Positions 51,257 through 60,686 are shown, numbered from the stretch's first letter. The stretch is 64,000 bases of DNA from Novosphingobium sp. ST904 (GCF_001298105.1 NZ_LGJH01000154.1:1-64000); one strand, 5' to 3'. The notes: generated by a model from the sequence alone, not told the origin. Translations and numbers: made by a program.

Positions 51257-51271
51257 GCGCCTTGTTCTCCT

Positions 51272-52459
51272 TCAGGCACTGACGCGGGAACCGGCGGCGG
51301 CGAGGTCGGCGCCGGACTTCTCGTCATGGCGGGCGGCCAGTTCGCGCAGGCGCGGGATCAGTTCGCGCCCGTGGACCGCGATATCGCCCAGCAGGTCGAA
51401 TCCGCGCAGCAAGAAGCCGCCGATGCCCATGGCATAATAGTCCATCAAGGCATCCGCCACCTGCTCGGCCGTGCCCACCAGCGCGGGCGGCAGCATCGGC
51501 GTCGAGAAATCGATCGAGGCGCGGGTGATCCCGGTCCAGAGGCGCTTGTCGATCAGTTCGCTGCCACCGGCGAGCGCCTCCAGTTCCTCACGCCCCGAAC
51601 CGCCGCGCGTCGTGGCCAGCCTGGGGTCGAGCCGCATGGCGGTGCCGGTCGCCTCGCCCTTTCCGGCATCGGCTTCGGAGATTTTCGCCTGCTGCATCGC
51701 TGCAGTGTCGCGAAGCTGCTCGATCACCGCGCGCGCGGCCTGCCATGCCTGTTCCTCGGTCTCGCCAAGGATGACCCGCGCCGATGTCTGGAGGCGCAGG
51801 GGACGGCCGGTTGCCGCCCAGGCCGCCTTGACCTGCGCCGCCGCATCTTCCATCTGCGCCAGCGGCTTGAGACCGCCGATCGCGTAGACATCCGCCACTT
51901 GCGCGCCCACTTCCAGCGCCAGCGGAGAAGCTCCGCCCCAGTAGACCGGGATGGCGCCGCCCTCCGGCCGGATTTCCGCCAGTGCCCGGTCGAACCGGTA
52001 CCAGTCGCCCGCATGGCTCACCGGCTCGCGCGCGGCCCAGACCCGGCGCATGATCTCCACATATTCGCCGCTGCGCCGGTAGCGTTCGTCCTTGGTGTGG
52101 TAATCCCCGTCGCAGGCCAGTTCCAGATCGTTGGCGCCGGTGATGACATGGACCCCGGCACGCCCGCCGCTCAGCCGGTCAAGCGTGGCGAACATGCGCG
52201 CGGCCATGGTCGGCGCGATGAAGCCGGGCCGATGCGCCACCATGAAGGATAGCCGCCGGGTGATCGCGGCCGCGTAACTGGCGATGGCGAAAGGGTCCGG
52301 CGCGTAGGAGTTCTGGAGGATCAGCACGCGGTCGAAGCCGTTCTCGTCGAAAGCGCGGGCCAGCGTGCCGATCGTCTCCACATCGAAGCTCGGCCCGCCC
52401 GGCGGCGACACTTCCGAGGCATTGCGGTGGAGCAGGACTCCCAGGATTTCAAGCGACAT
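51272..52459 (-). CDS. LLM flavin-dependent monooxygenase, SsuD-like (paralog 3)
   Basis: 395 residues from ATG 52459 (ATG 52474 also possible). VAHRPGFIAPTMAARMFATL, GRAGVHVITGANDLELACDG and YHTKDERYRRSGEYVEIMRR align closely with the enzymes at 20743 and 37630. An insertion of about 30 residues (RDTAAMQQAKISEADAGKGE region) makes it longer than the others. It is divergent from the LysR gene at 52622, which is the obvious regulator, and 15 bases upstream of the cupin gene. Confidence 0.88.
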   Translation of the reverse strand: MSLEILGVLLHRNASEVSPPGGPSFDVETIGTLARAFDENGFDRVLILQNSYAPDPFAIASYAAAITRRLSFMVAHRPGFIAPTMAARMFATLDRLSGGRAGVHVITGANDLELACDGDYHTKDERYRRSGEYVEIMRRVWAAREPVSHAGDWYRFDRALAEIRPEGGAIPVYWGGASPLALEVGAQVADVYAIGGLKPLAQMEDAAAQVKAAWAATGRPLRLQTSARVILGETEEQAWQAARAVIEQLRDTAAMQQAKISEADAGKGEATGTAMRLDPRLATTRGGSGREELEALAGGSELIDKRLWTGITRASIDFSTPMLPPALVGTAEQVADALMDYYAMGIGGFLLRGFDLLGDIAVHGRELIPRLRELAARHDEKSGADLAAAGSRVSA

Positions 52460-52621
52460 GACGGCCCTCCCCAAGGCCGGGCCACGATGCGTGCCGGCTT
52501 CAAATCTGACCCCGAAAAACTGGCAGGTGACCGAGAGGCGAATAATCCAAGAAATCTATTACCCTGCGAGAGAAGCTTGATCGAACCTCCCCGGGCAACG
52601 CAACCAGGAGGCCCCCCGCCG
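52460..52621. promoter_or_regulatory. Divergent region, LLM / LysR
   Basis: 162 bases between divergent starts, the usual place for a LysR operator. I see no perfect T-N11-A palindrome; AATAATCCAAGAAATCTATT near 52540-52560 is the A/T-rich core. Confidence 0.4.
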
Positions 52622-53587
52622 ATGAACATCGTCAAGCTCGAACGCATGATCGCCGTCTACGAGGCAGGCAGTTTCCGCAAGGCAGCGCGCCGTTTCGGCA
52701 TGTCGCAGCCCGCGCTCACCTGGAGCATCCGGCAATTGGAGGAAAGCCTCGGCCTCTCGCTGTTCGTGCGCGGCCCCTCCGGCATCCGCCCGACGGAAGC
52801 CTGCGAGACGCTGATCGTGCGCGCGCGCCTGATCGTCAGCGAACATGCCCGCCTGCTCGCCGAAGTGGAGCGCAAGAACCGCCAGCAGGTGATCGTGATC
52901 GGCGTCCACCCGGTGCTGCTCAACAGCCAGTTCGCCCACACCATCGCCGCTTTTCGCGAACGCGAGCCCGCCGTTACCCTGCGCGTGGTGGAAGCCTATA
53001 GCGCCGACCTCATCGCCCGCCTGCAACGCGGCGAACTGGACCTGGCCTTCTCCGCCGCCCCGCCCGAGGACGAGGACGCCGACGAAATCGCCTTCGAGCC
53101 GCTGCTGCGCCAGTATTACTCGATCTTCGCCCGCCCCGATCACGCGATCTTCGAACAGATCGAAAGCGGCGGCCCGATCACCGAACATGCCTGGGCGCAG
53201 GCAGACGCCCCCAATGTCGGCGCGCGGCAGGTGACCGCCAGCAGTGGCGATCGCAGCAATACCAACATGGTGCTGGAACTGCTCGCACGCTTCGGGATGA
53301 CCGAGAACATGGTGGCGATCCGCTCCGCCTCGATGCACCTGATCCGCCGGATGGTCATGGACGGCGGCCTGCTGGGCATGGTGCCGGAAAGCCAGTTCGC
53401 CACCGAACTGCAGGGCGGCACCGTGCGCCAGGTGCCCGGCTCCAACATCGAGGGGCCGCCGCTCGGCCTGTTGTGGATCGACGGCTGCTACGAGACGCTG
53501 GCGGTGCGGCGGCTGAAGTCGCTGCTGCGCACGATGCAGGTTCCCGACCATCCCAAGGCGCTGCCCACCCCGAAGATCGCGGCATGA
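52622..53587 (+). CDS. LysR-family transcriptional regulator
   Basis: 321 residues. The winged helix-turn-helix is in the first 65 residues (KLERMIAVYEAGSFRKAARR, SQPALTWSIRQLEESLGL), followed by the substrate-binding domain starting around VIGVHPVLLNSQFAH. It lies head-to-head with the LLM/cupin/esterase run and upstream, on its own strand, of the PhyH dioxygenase and second cupin. It is the only LysR gene in the window and the best candidate controller of this part of the locus. The ligand is unknown. Confidence 0.9.
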   Translation: MNIVKLERMIAVYEAGSFRKAARRFGMSQPALTWSIRQLEESLGLSLFVRGPSGIRPTEACETLIVRARLIVSEHARLLAEVERKNRQQVIVIGVHPVLLNSQFAHTIAAFREREPAVTLRVVEAYSADLIARLQRGELDLAFSAAPPEDEDADEIAFEPLLRQYYSIFARPDHAIFEQIESGGPITEHAWAQADAPNVGARQVTASSGDRSNTNMVLELLARFGMTENMVAIRSASMHLIRRMVMDGGLLGMVPESQFATELQGGTVRQVPGSNIEGPPLGLLWIDGCYETLAVRRLKSLLRTMQVPDHPKALPTPKIAA

Positions 53588-53741
53588 TGGCCGCTGCTGC
53601 CCGGGTGATAGAGGCGCTCTATCACAGGTCAAAATTAGTTCTCCGTTCCGCCTCGCCAAGCCCAAGCAACATGCCGCCACTGGCTGCGCTGGGTTCCAGT
53701 CGCTCACCGTGGCCCCTTTTTTCCTCACAGCGAGTCCGGCG

Positions 53742-54608
53742 ATGAACAAGCATCCCCTCAACCCCGTCACGCCCGAGCACATCGAGACCTATCGCCGCGA
53801 CGGCGTGGTCTGCCTGCGCCAGATGTTCGACGCGGAATGGATCGAGCGTCTCCAGCAGGCCGCGCTCGAAGTATCCGCCGATCCCGCCGCACACGGCCTT
53901 ACCGGCCCCTCGCACGGCGCCATGGTCTCGGTTTCGCACCTCTGGCACAAGCCGGGCATATTCCGCGACTTCGCCTTCAACTCGCCCGCCGGCGAGATCG
54001 TGGGCCGCGTGATCGAGGCGGACAACGTGCAGATGTTCCACGATCACCTGTTCCGCAAGCCGCCGCAATCGCCCGCGATCATGCAGTGGCATGCCGATCA
54101 CCTCTGGCCCTTCACCGGCACCATGATCCCCAACCTGTGGGTCGCGCTGTCGCCGGTGAACGAGGAAAACGGCCGGATCGAATTCGTCGCGGGCTATCAC
54201 CGCTTCTGCATCGACACCGGCTCGCGCTTCGGCCCCGCCGGAGACGGCACCTTCCGCTTCCCCGACTTCGAAGCCGAGCGCGACAATCCGGATTTCCCGT
54301 TCCGCTTCGTCACCTGGGATCTCCAGCCGGGTGACGCCGTGCTGTTCCATGTCGATATCCCGCACTATTCCAAGGGCAACGATTCCGACACGCTCGCCCG
54401 CACCGGCCTTGCCATGCGGATGATCGGCGACGACTGCTACTGGTGCCCGCGCGAAGGGCTGATGCCGGTCCACGGCATGGACCTGATGAGCCAGCCCGAC
54501 GGCGTTCACCCCGAACCCGGCGAACTGCTACCGCTGATCTGGCACCGCCCCGACGACGAACCGCGCGCCTTCGCCCCGCGCCCCGCGCAAGCGGCGCGGG
54601 CAGCATGA
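53742..54608 (+). CDS. Phytanoyl-CoA dioxygenase (PhyH)-family Fe(II)/2-oxoglutarate oxygenase
   Basis: 288 residues from ATG 53742 (an upstream ATG at 53709 is less likely). The metal site has His117 and Asp119 in QWHADHLWPF, with the distal His203 or His208 in LFHVDIPHYSKGN; Arg in DTLARTGLAMR would bind 2-oxoglutarate. VALSPVNEENGRIEFVAGYH is the conserved family stretch. Such enzymes hydroxylate or demethylate small molecules. Its stop overlaps the cupin start by ATGA. Confidence 0.87.
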   Translation: MNKHPLNPVTPEHIETYRRDGVVCLRQMFDAEWIERLQQAALEVSADPAAHGLTGPSHGAMVSVSHLWHKPGIFRDFAFNSPAGEIVGRVIEADNVQMFHDHLFRKPPQSPAIMQWHADHLWPFTGTMIPNLWVALSPVNEENGRIEFVAGYHRFCIDTGSRFGPAGDGTFRFPDFEAERDNPDFPFRFVTWDLQPGDAVLFHVDIPHYSKGNDSDTLARTGLAMRMIGDDCYWCPREGLMPVHGMDLMSQPDGVHPEPGELLPLIWHRPDDEPRAFAPRPAQAARAA

Positions 54609-55186
54609 CCTTCGATCCCGGCAAGCGGGAATTCCTTGGCGGCGCGGCGCGTCTCGCGATGCTGGGAATTTCCGGCCCGGCGGTGGCGGGCAGCGCTCCC
54701 GGCATCCGGGTAGAGCCGGTCCAGGGCCCGAACCTGCCGATGGAATTTCCCGGCAGCGGCGGCACGGTTCCCTGGCTGAAGCGGGTCTTTCACCTCTATT
54801 CCGGACCAGACGGGCTGACCCGGGCCGAACAACTCGAAGTGGTCGAGCCGCGCGGCCAGGCCATCGCCACGCTGCTGCGCCGCACCGCCGCGCGCGTCAC
54901 CCTGGGCGGATCGCAGCCCGGCGCCGGTTTCGGCTTCCACGTCGCCAGCCAGCCGACCCTGCTGATCCCGATCTTCGGGTCGATGATGATCGGCCTTCAT
55001 GACGGCACCGAATACGAACTGCGCCACGGCGACCTCGCCTATGCCGAGGACTGCACCGGCAAGGGCCACATCTCGAAAGCCGGGCCGGAAGGCTCGTTCA
55101 TGGTCGCGGTGCAGCTTCCCGGCGAAGGCTGCCCCCTGTCCGGCAGTTCCGACATGACGAAGGTCTGGTCCGACCAAGCCCGCTGA
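54605..55186 (+). CDS. Cupin-domain protein (paralog 2)
   Basis: 193 residues. The N-terminus DPGKREFLGGAARLAMLGIS is an export signal with a KR pair. GFGFHVASQPTLLIPIFGS, IGLHDGTEYELRHGDLAYAE and DCTGKGHISKAG match the cupin at 50705. Its ATG overlaps the PhyH stop, and the GPH symporter follows 32 bases later, so PhyH, cupin and symporter form one operon. Possible roles are an isomerase, a dioxygenase or a ligand-binding protein. Confidence 0.72.
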   Translation: MTFDPGKREFLGGAARLAMLGISGPAVAGSAPGIRVEPVQGPNLPMEFPGSGGTVPWLKRVFHLYSGPDGLTRAEQLEVVEPRGQAIATLLRRTAARVTLGGSQPGAGFGFHVASQPTLLIPIFGSMMIGLHDGTEYELRHGDLAYAEDCTGKGHISKAGPEGSFMVAVQLPGEGCPLSGSSDMTKVWSDQAR

Positions 55187-55218
55187 GCCCATAGCCCCCC
55201 TCGCTGCAAGGAACACGC

Positions 55219-56595
55219 GTGAAGAAGACTGCATATCTCGGCTGGGCGATCGGCTCCTTCACGTCCTCGGCGCTGGTCAGCGCCGTGGGCCTGCTGCACT
55301 TGCGGTTCATGACGGATTCGCTCGGCCTTGCCATCGGGCTGGCCGGAATGCTGACCGTCCTTGCCAAGATATACGATGCCGCCTGCGACCCGCTGATGGG
55401 CCACATCGGCGACCGCACGCACACCCGTTTCGGCAAGTACCGCCCCTATCTGCTGGGCGGCGGGCTGATGGCCGGGCTTTCCATGGTCATGCTGTTCAAC
55501 GTGCCTGCGGCGCTTTTGGGCACCGGCCTCTGGGTCTGGGTGGGGATGACGCTGCTGTTCTTCTCCACCGCCTATACCTTGTTCCGCATTCCCTATCTGG
55601 CGCTGGGGCGGGCGATCACGTCGAACTTTCAGGAACGCTCCAAGCTGATGACCTTCAGCGTCTACGGCTCCTCACTCGGCAACATGGCCGCGACCGCCGC
55701 CGCGCCGTTCCTGCTTTCGCGCATCGGCAGCGACCGTGCCGGGCACGGCATGGTGGCGATCGTGCTGGGCGTGCTCATCGCCCTTGGCGGGGCGGCTTCC
55801 TTCGCACTGCTGCGCGAAGGCGAAGCGGCGGAAAGCGCGCCATCCGGCGATGGCTCCCTGCGCGAGGCGGTGGGTGCCCTGCGCCGCAACCGGCCGTTCC
55901 TCTGCCTGATCGGCTTCAAGCTCGTGCTGTTCTCGGGCCTTACCGTCCACATGGCGGCGATCCCCTTCTACACGCGCCACGTGCTGGGCGTGGCCGACAG
56001 CACGCTGGGCTCGATCTTCCTCGTGCAGACGCTGGCGATGATGGGCTCGCAGTACTTCTGGGTAAGGCTTGCCGCGCGCCACGGCCGCCGCAACGCGCTG
56101 CTGGGCGCCAGTGCGCTCTGCGCGCTCGCCTATTTCAGCTGGCTCTTCGTTCCCGCCGCCCGGCCCGAACCCTTCGTCCATCTCTGCGCGCTGGTTTCCG
56201 GCATCGCCACCGGCGGCATCTTCCTCGGTCTCTACACCGTGCTGACCGACACGATGGACTATTCGCGCCAGGTACAGGGAGACAGCCGCGCCGGGATGCT
56301 CGCAGGCGTCTTCGTCATGGTGGAGAAGGGCACGGCCGCCTTCGGAACCTTCGTGTTCAGCATGACCATGGCCTGGGTCGGGTTCGTGTCCTCCACCGGC
56401 AACGGCGCGGATGCGCAGCCTCCCAGCGTGCGGCTCGGGATCATCGTGGCGCTCTCCGTCGTGCCCTCGCTCGCCGCGGTGGCCGCGGGCCTCATCATGC
56501 TGCGCTACCGGCTTCCGGGCCAGGCCGCGCCAGAACACGCTGCGCAGGCTTCTGAAACAGCCGAAGGAAATGCCCTGAACGCCACTGCCGCCTGA
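55219..56595 (+). CDS. MFS transporter, GPH type
   Basis: 458 residues, 12 hydrophobic segments. LAKIYDAACDPLMGHIGDRT and TRFGKYRPYLLGGGLMAGL are the GPH loop motifs, with SNFQERSKLMTFSVYGSSLG in the central loop region. It follows the PhyH and cupin genes and precedes the TonB receptor at 56774, so outer- and inner-membrane uptake for the same compound may be joined here. Confidence 0.87.
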   Translation: MKKTAYLGWAIGSFTSSALVSAVGLLHLRFMTDSLGLAIGLAGMLTVLAKIYDAACDPLMGHIGDRTHTRFGKYRPYLLGGGLMAGLSMVMLFNVPAALLGTGLWVWVGMTLLFFSTAYTLFRIPYLALGRAITSNFQERSKLMTFSVYGSSLGNMAATAAAPFLLSRIGSDRAGHGMVAIVLGVLIALGGAASFALLREGEAAESAPSGDGSLREAVGALRRNRPFLCLIGFKLVLFSGLTVHMAAIPFYTRHVLGVADSTLGSIFLVQTLAMMGSQYFWVRLAARHGRRNALLGASALCALAYFSWLFVPAARPEPFVHLCALVSGIATGGIFLGLYTVLTDTMDYSRQVQGDSRAGMLAGVFVMVEKGTAAFGTFVFSMTMAWVGFVSSTGNGADAQPPSVRLGIIVALSVVPSLAAVAAGLIMLRYRLPGQAAPEHAAQASETAEGNALNATAA

Positions 56596-56773
56596 CCGGA
56601 AAAAGCCAGTTCCAACCCCCTGCAGGGCGGGCGCTTCCAGCGTCTCGCCCCGCAGCCATCTTCGCGATATTTTCTTTATCCGTCCATCGGATAGGGGAAA
56701 TACTTCAGAAAAATACTCACCCGACTGCGACAGCATGTCCCCTCAAGAACAAATAACATGAGGGAAAGCGTCC
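56596..56773 (+). promoter_or_regulatory. Receptor promoter region with palindromic operator candidate
   Basis: 178 bases before the TonB receptor. A perfect inverted repeat TATCCGTCCATCGGATA lies at 56677-56693, the best operator-like palindrome I found in the window. A ribosome-binding site GAGGGA is at 56760-56765, eight bases before ATG 56774. Confidence 0.5.
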
Positions 56774-59128
56774 ATGACCGGTAAGTTGAAAAGAACAGCA
56801 TTGACGACCAGCCTGATCGCCACCGCCGCCATGCTGGCGACGGCCCCGGCGCAGGCCCAGCAGGCCGGCGACGCGGAAGGCGGCAATACCATCGTCGTCA
56901 CCGCCAAGAACCGCAAGGAAAGCCTTCAGGACGTGCCGCTGGCGATCACCGCGCTGAGCGACCAGGATCTCGCCGGTGCCCAGATCCGCGACGCGCGAGA
57001 CCTCCAGAAGATCACGCCGAACCTCAGCCTTTTCGCCGGCTCGGGCCGCAACGATCCCTCGGCCTACTCGCTGCGCGGCCTGGCCCCCAATACTTCGGAC
57101 GAACGCTACCAGGGCATCTCGATCTTCATCGACGGCGTGGCCCTGTCCGGGCAGCTCGCCTCGCTCGATCTGGAGAACCTCCAGCGCGTGGAGATCATCA
57201 AGGGCCCGCAAAGCGCCACCTTCGGCCGCGCCACCTACAGCGGCGCGATCAACTACGTCACCGCCGATCCCTCGGGCGATGCCGTGACCGGCTTCGTCAA
57301 GGCGCGCGGCAGCCTCACCAACAAGGCGCCGGACGCCAGCTACTACTTCGGCGGAACCATTACCGCGCCAATCGTGAAGGATGCGCTGTGGTTCTCGGTT
57401 TCCGGCTCGCTGATGCAGAACGGCGCCTTCGCGAAGTCGGTTGACGATGGCACCGCGATCGGGCGCGAACGCACGCAGGTCGTCTCGGGCACGCTGTTCT
57501 TCAAGCCGGACGAAAGCTTCTCGATCAAGCTGCGCGGCATGTACCAGCACGACCGCGATTCCCCGCCCGCACAAGTGGTTCAGCACCCGCGCGAATGGCT
57601 GGCAGCCGGCGTCGCGGTGGCGCCTTTCGCGCGCGGCAACGGCGCGTTCTTCCCCGCCTACCTGCCGGACGGCGACCTCGACACCATCGGCACGCAGGGC
57701 GCCACCGGCTACGGACGCGACCGCTACTTCGCCAGCGCCGTCGTCACCAAGACCTTCGGCGATTATGAACTGAGCTACCGCGGCGGCTATTTCCGGGAAT
57801 CGCGCTGGGCCAATGTCGCCACCGTTCCCCGCGCGGTGCAGCGCGGAAAGGACCCGGTGTTCGGCGACCTGATAACCGATGGCACGGTAACGGTGCGCAG
57901 TTCGGTGCTGGGCACCTTCCCCTCGACAGAGACTTTCGAGAACACCAGCCACCAGCTCATGCTGCTATCCCCCGGAAGCAAACCGTTCCGCTGGCGGGCG
58001 GGGCTCTATTATTTCTGGGAGAACGATCTCTCCGCCTTCTCCGGCTACGGCACCACCGCCAATCCCAAGGGCGTGACGCGCAACGACCACCTCACCAACA
58101 TGGCGGTGCTGGGCGGGTTCGACTGGGACGTCACCGACGCGCTGACGCTGAGCGGCGAAGGGCGCTACGCCCGCGAGAAGGTGTCCTCCCCCGCCTGCCC
58201 CACTTGCGTGTTCTACCCGACCTCTGTCGATTACAACAACGTCTCTGAGGACTTCAGCCCGCGTATCACCCTGAGCTACAAGGTGACGGGTGAGAGCATG
58301 ATCTATGCACTGTTTTCCAAGGGCGTGAAAAGCGCACGGTACAGCTTCGTGAATGTCGGCGGAAACTATGTCGGGCTCGCCGCGGACCCGGAGAAGCTGT
58401 TCAACTACGAGATCGGCAGCAAGAACACCTTCTTCGGCGGCCGCCTGACCCTCAACCTCGCCGCGTTCTATGACGAAGTGAAGGACCAGCAGCTCGTCTC
58501 CACGCAGGAGCGCACGGTCAACGGCAACATCGTCAACATCGCCACGGTGGGCAACGTCGGCGCCTCGAAAATCCTTGGTTTCGAAGGCGAGGCGAACCTC
58601 CGGATAACCCCGCGCCTGACGCTGCGCGGCTCGGTCGGCTATGCCCACCAGGAGTTCACGACCAAGACCCCGCTCATCATCAGCACCAGCTCGACTTACG
58701 GGTTCCCCGCCAGCGCGGACAATTCGATCGTGCTCGACGGGCTCACCCAGGCCAATGTGCCGGACTGGAACGGCTTCATCGGCGGCGAATACAAGTTGCC
58801 GGAAATGGGCGGTTTTTCGCCCAGCTTCCGTCTGGACGGCGCCTATCGCGGCAGCTGGTACGCCAATCTCGCCAACACCGTGAAGGGCCGCTCGGCCTGG
58901 ACCGTGGACGCGCGGATCAACTTCGCCAGCGATGCCATCGACTTCTCGCTCTTCGGCCGCAACATCCTCAACAACCAGCGCCCGACCGGCTCAGGCCTCG
59001 CCGGCGCCACCGCGACCTGCATCTTCGTGGAACGCGACACCGCCACCTATGGCTCCAACCAGCAGTGCCTCTACGCCTCGGTCCCCCGTCCGGCCGAATG
59101 GGGCATGGAAGCCACCCTGCGCTTCTGA
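56774..59128 (+). CDS. TonB-dependent receptor
   Basis: 784 residues, intact. The signal peptide ends at TAPAQAQ. NTIVVTAKNRKESLQDVPLA is the TonB box and plug start, YSLRGLAPNT and VEIIKGPQSATFGRATYSGA are plug motifs, and the barrel ends in MEATLRF with the terminal Phe. It is of the siderophore/natural-product (IroN/BtuB-like) kind rather than the large Caulobacter type. It follows the PhyH-cupin-GPH operon on the same strand. Confidence 0.93.
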   Translation: MTGKLKRTALTTSLIATAAMLATAPAQAQQAGDAEGGNTIVVTAKNRKESLQDVPLAITALSDQDLAGAQIRDARDLQKITPNLSLFAGSGRNDPSAYSLRGLAPNTSDERYQGISIFIDGVALSGQLASLDLENLQRVEIIKGPQSATFGRATYSGAINYVTADPSGDAVTGFVKARGSLTNKAPDASYYFGGTITAPIVKDALWFSVSGSLMQNGAFAKSVDDGTAIGRERTQVVSGTLFFKPDESFSIKLRGMYQHDRDSPPAQVVQHPREWLAAGVAVAPFARGNGAFFPAYLPDGDLDTIGTQGATGYGRDRYFASAVVTKTFGDYELSYRGGYFRESRWANVATVPRAVQRGKDPVFGDLITDGTVTVRSSVLGTFPSTETFENTSHQLMLLSPGSKPFRWRAGLYYFWENDLSAFSGYGTTANPKGVTRNDHLTNMAVLGGFDWDVTDALTLSGEGRYAREKVSSPACPTCVFYPTSVDYNNVSEDFSPRITLSYKVTGESMIYALFSKGVKSARYSFVNVGGNYVGLAADPEKLFNYEIGSKNTFFGGRLTLNLAAFYDEVKDQQLVSTQERTVNGNIVNIATVGNVGASKILGFEGEANLRITPRLTLRGSVGYAHQEFTTKTPLIISTSSTYGFPASADNSIVLDGLTQANVPDWNGFIGGEYKLPEMGGFSPSFRLDGAYRGSWYANLANTVKGRSAWTVDARINFASDAIDFSLFGRNILNNQRPTGSGLAGATATCIFVERDTATYGSNQQCLYASVPRPAEWGMEATLRF

Positions 59129-59139
59129 TCCCGCTGGCA

Positions 59140-59182
59140 AGCAAAAGGCCCGGCAGGCACTCCGCCTGCCGGGCCTTTTGCT
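59140..59182. terminator. Bidirectional hairpin terminator
   Basis: A perfect 19-bp inverted repeat, arms 59140-59158 and 59164-59182, five-base loop, with AAAA and TTTT inside the arms. It lies between the TonB receptor and the convergent amine-oxidase-like gene. Confidence 0.9.
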
Positions 59183-59201
59183 GTTTCGTTACCCGCAAAA
59201 A

Positions 59202-60686
59202 TCAGGCCCGCGCACCGATCTCCACGGCAACGCGTTCACCGCTTTCCATCGCCGATTCCATACCGAAATCGAGCCGCCGCGTATGCTCGCCCGCAAAGTG
59301 CATGACCTGCCAGGGATCGGTCATCGTCCGGGCAAAGCCGTTGACCTGGCCCGGTGCCAGGCTGAACCCGCAGCCGAGCTGGTTGGGATCGCGCATCCAG
59401 TCCTTGTAGGTGGCCAGCCGCAGAAGTCCTTTCGCAGCGGGGCGGAGGCGGACGATCTCGTTCTGGATGAAGGCTTCCGCCTCGGCATGTTCCATTTTCG
59501 CGATGGCCTGCGCGACAAGGCCGACCATGACCACCATCGCCCGGTGCCGGCCCTCGCCGGTATGATTGTCGATCGCCCAGAACATCCCGATCGGACCATC
59601 GGTGGAGAACGAGGGCGGCAGTCCGTCTTCCTTCCAGAACGGCTTCTCGGCCGTCAGATACATGCGGGCGGTGTTGGCATAGGGCATCGCCGAAATCGCC
59701 TGCCTTTGCAGGGGATTGTCCCTGCCCGCGACGATTTCGACACGGCGCAGCACCGAGAAGGGAACGGCGGAAATCACGAACCTTGCCGAAACCGCGCTGC
59801 CGTCCGCACAAGTCACGGTGGCGCCGCTGTCCGTCATCTCGATCCGCGCCACCTTGCGTCCGAGGCGGATGGCGTCACCCAGCTTCGCCGCCATGGCCAG
59901 CGGCAGCTGCTGGCAGCCGCCGACGATGTTGTTGGTGGAGGCGAGGCCGTCGATCATGTTGTGGTCGTTGGCCTCGCCGAAAGGATGGTCCCGCGCGTGC
60001 TGGACCGGCGACTGGCCCGTCCGGCGATCGACGCCTCCGCGCGTCTCCTCCTGCCACATGCGCAGCATCGAGGTTTCGTCGATGCCGATACCGGGCGCCG
60101 AGAACGCCGCGAGTTCGATCGCCGCCTCGCTGTAGCCGTTGCGCTTCATCAGTTCGCGCAGGGAGGTGTCGTACCCGGAAAAGCGCGGGTCCAGCCAGTC
60201 GTCCACTTCCTTGAGCGGGTTGAATTTCGCGGTGACGGCCTGCCCCATCAGGATCGGGTTGATCTTGCGTTCATCGCCGACGGTGCGGTTGAGCGGGTTC
60301 GATTCCCACGTCTTCGGGTCGATCCAGGTGTCCTTGATATGACCGCCGAACGAAAGCAGGTCGCGGTCTTCCGAAACGAGCTTGAGCCCGTAGCGCTGGC
60401 AGGCGTCCAGCACGCGGGCATAGCTGCGGCCGATCTGGCTGGCGCCGACGTCGATGGGGCCGTCCACGGTCTGAACGGTCTGCACGCGCCCGCCAACCCG
60501 GTCGGACGCTTCGAGGATGAGCACGCGCATCCCGAGATCGCGCAGGAGCTCGGCCGAATGCAGGCCGGAAAGGCCCGCGCCGATGATGACGACATCGGCC
60601 TTCTCCGCGGCGAAGGCCATGCGCGGCAGCGCGAAGGTGGCGGCGCCAAGCGCGCCCGCGCCCAGAATCTTGCGTCGAGTGAACAT
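59202..60686 (-). CDS. FAD-dependent amine-oxidase-like protein, Tat-exported
   Basis: 494 residues. FTRRKILGAGALGAATFALP is a twin-arginine signal ending near RMAFAAE. VVIIGAGLSGLHSAELLRDL binds ADP of FAD, DRVGGRVQTVQT is the GG motif, and HFAGEHTRRLDFGMESAMES is the C-terminal flavin motif of the monoamine oxidase/amino-acid oxidase family. It should oxidise an amine or a related C-N bond in the periplasm. The gene lies 80 bases downstream of the TonB receptor on the same strand, so uptake and oxidation are likely linked. Confidence 0.9.
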   Translation of the reverse strand: MFTRRKILGAGALGAATFALPRMAFAAEKADVVIIGAGLSGLHSAELLRDLGMRVLILEASDRVGGRVQTVQTVDGPIDVGASQIGRSYARVLDACQRYGLKLVSEDRDLLSFGGHIKDTWIDPKTWESNPLNRTVGDERKINPILMGQAVTAKFNPLKEVDDWLDPRFSGYDTSLRELMKRNGYSEAAIELAAFSAPGIGIDETSMLRMWQEETRGGVDRRTGQSPVQHARDHPFGEANDHNMIDGLASTNNIVGGCQQLPLAMAAKLGDAIRLGRKVARIEMTDSGATVTCADGSAVSARFVISAVPFSVLRRVEIVAGRDNPLQRQAISAMPYANTARMYLTAEKPFWKEDGLPPSFSTDGPIGMFWAIDNHTGEGRHRAMVVMVGLVAQAIAKMEHAEAEAFIQNEIVRLRPAAKGLLRLATYKDWMRDPNQLGCGFSLAPGQVNGFARTMTDPWQVMHFAGEHTRRLDFGMESAMESGERVAVEIGARA

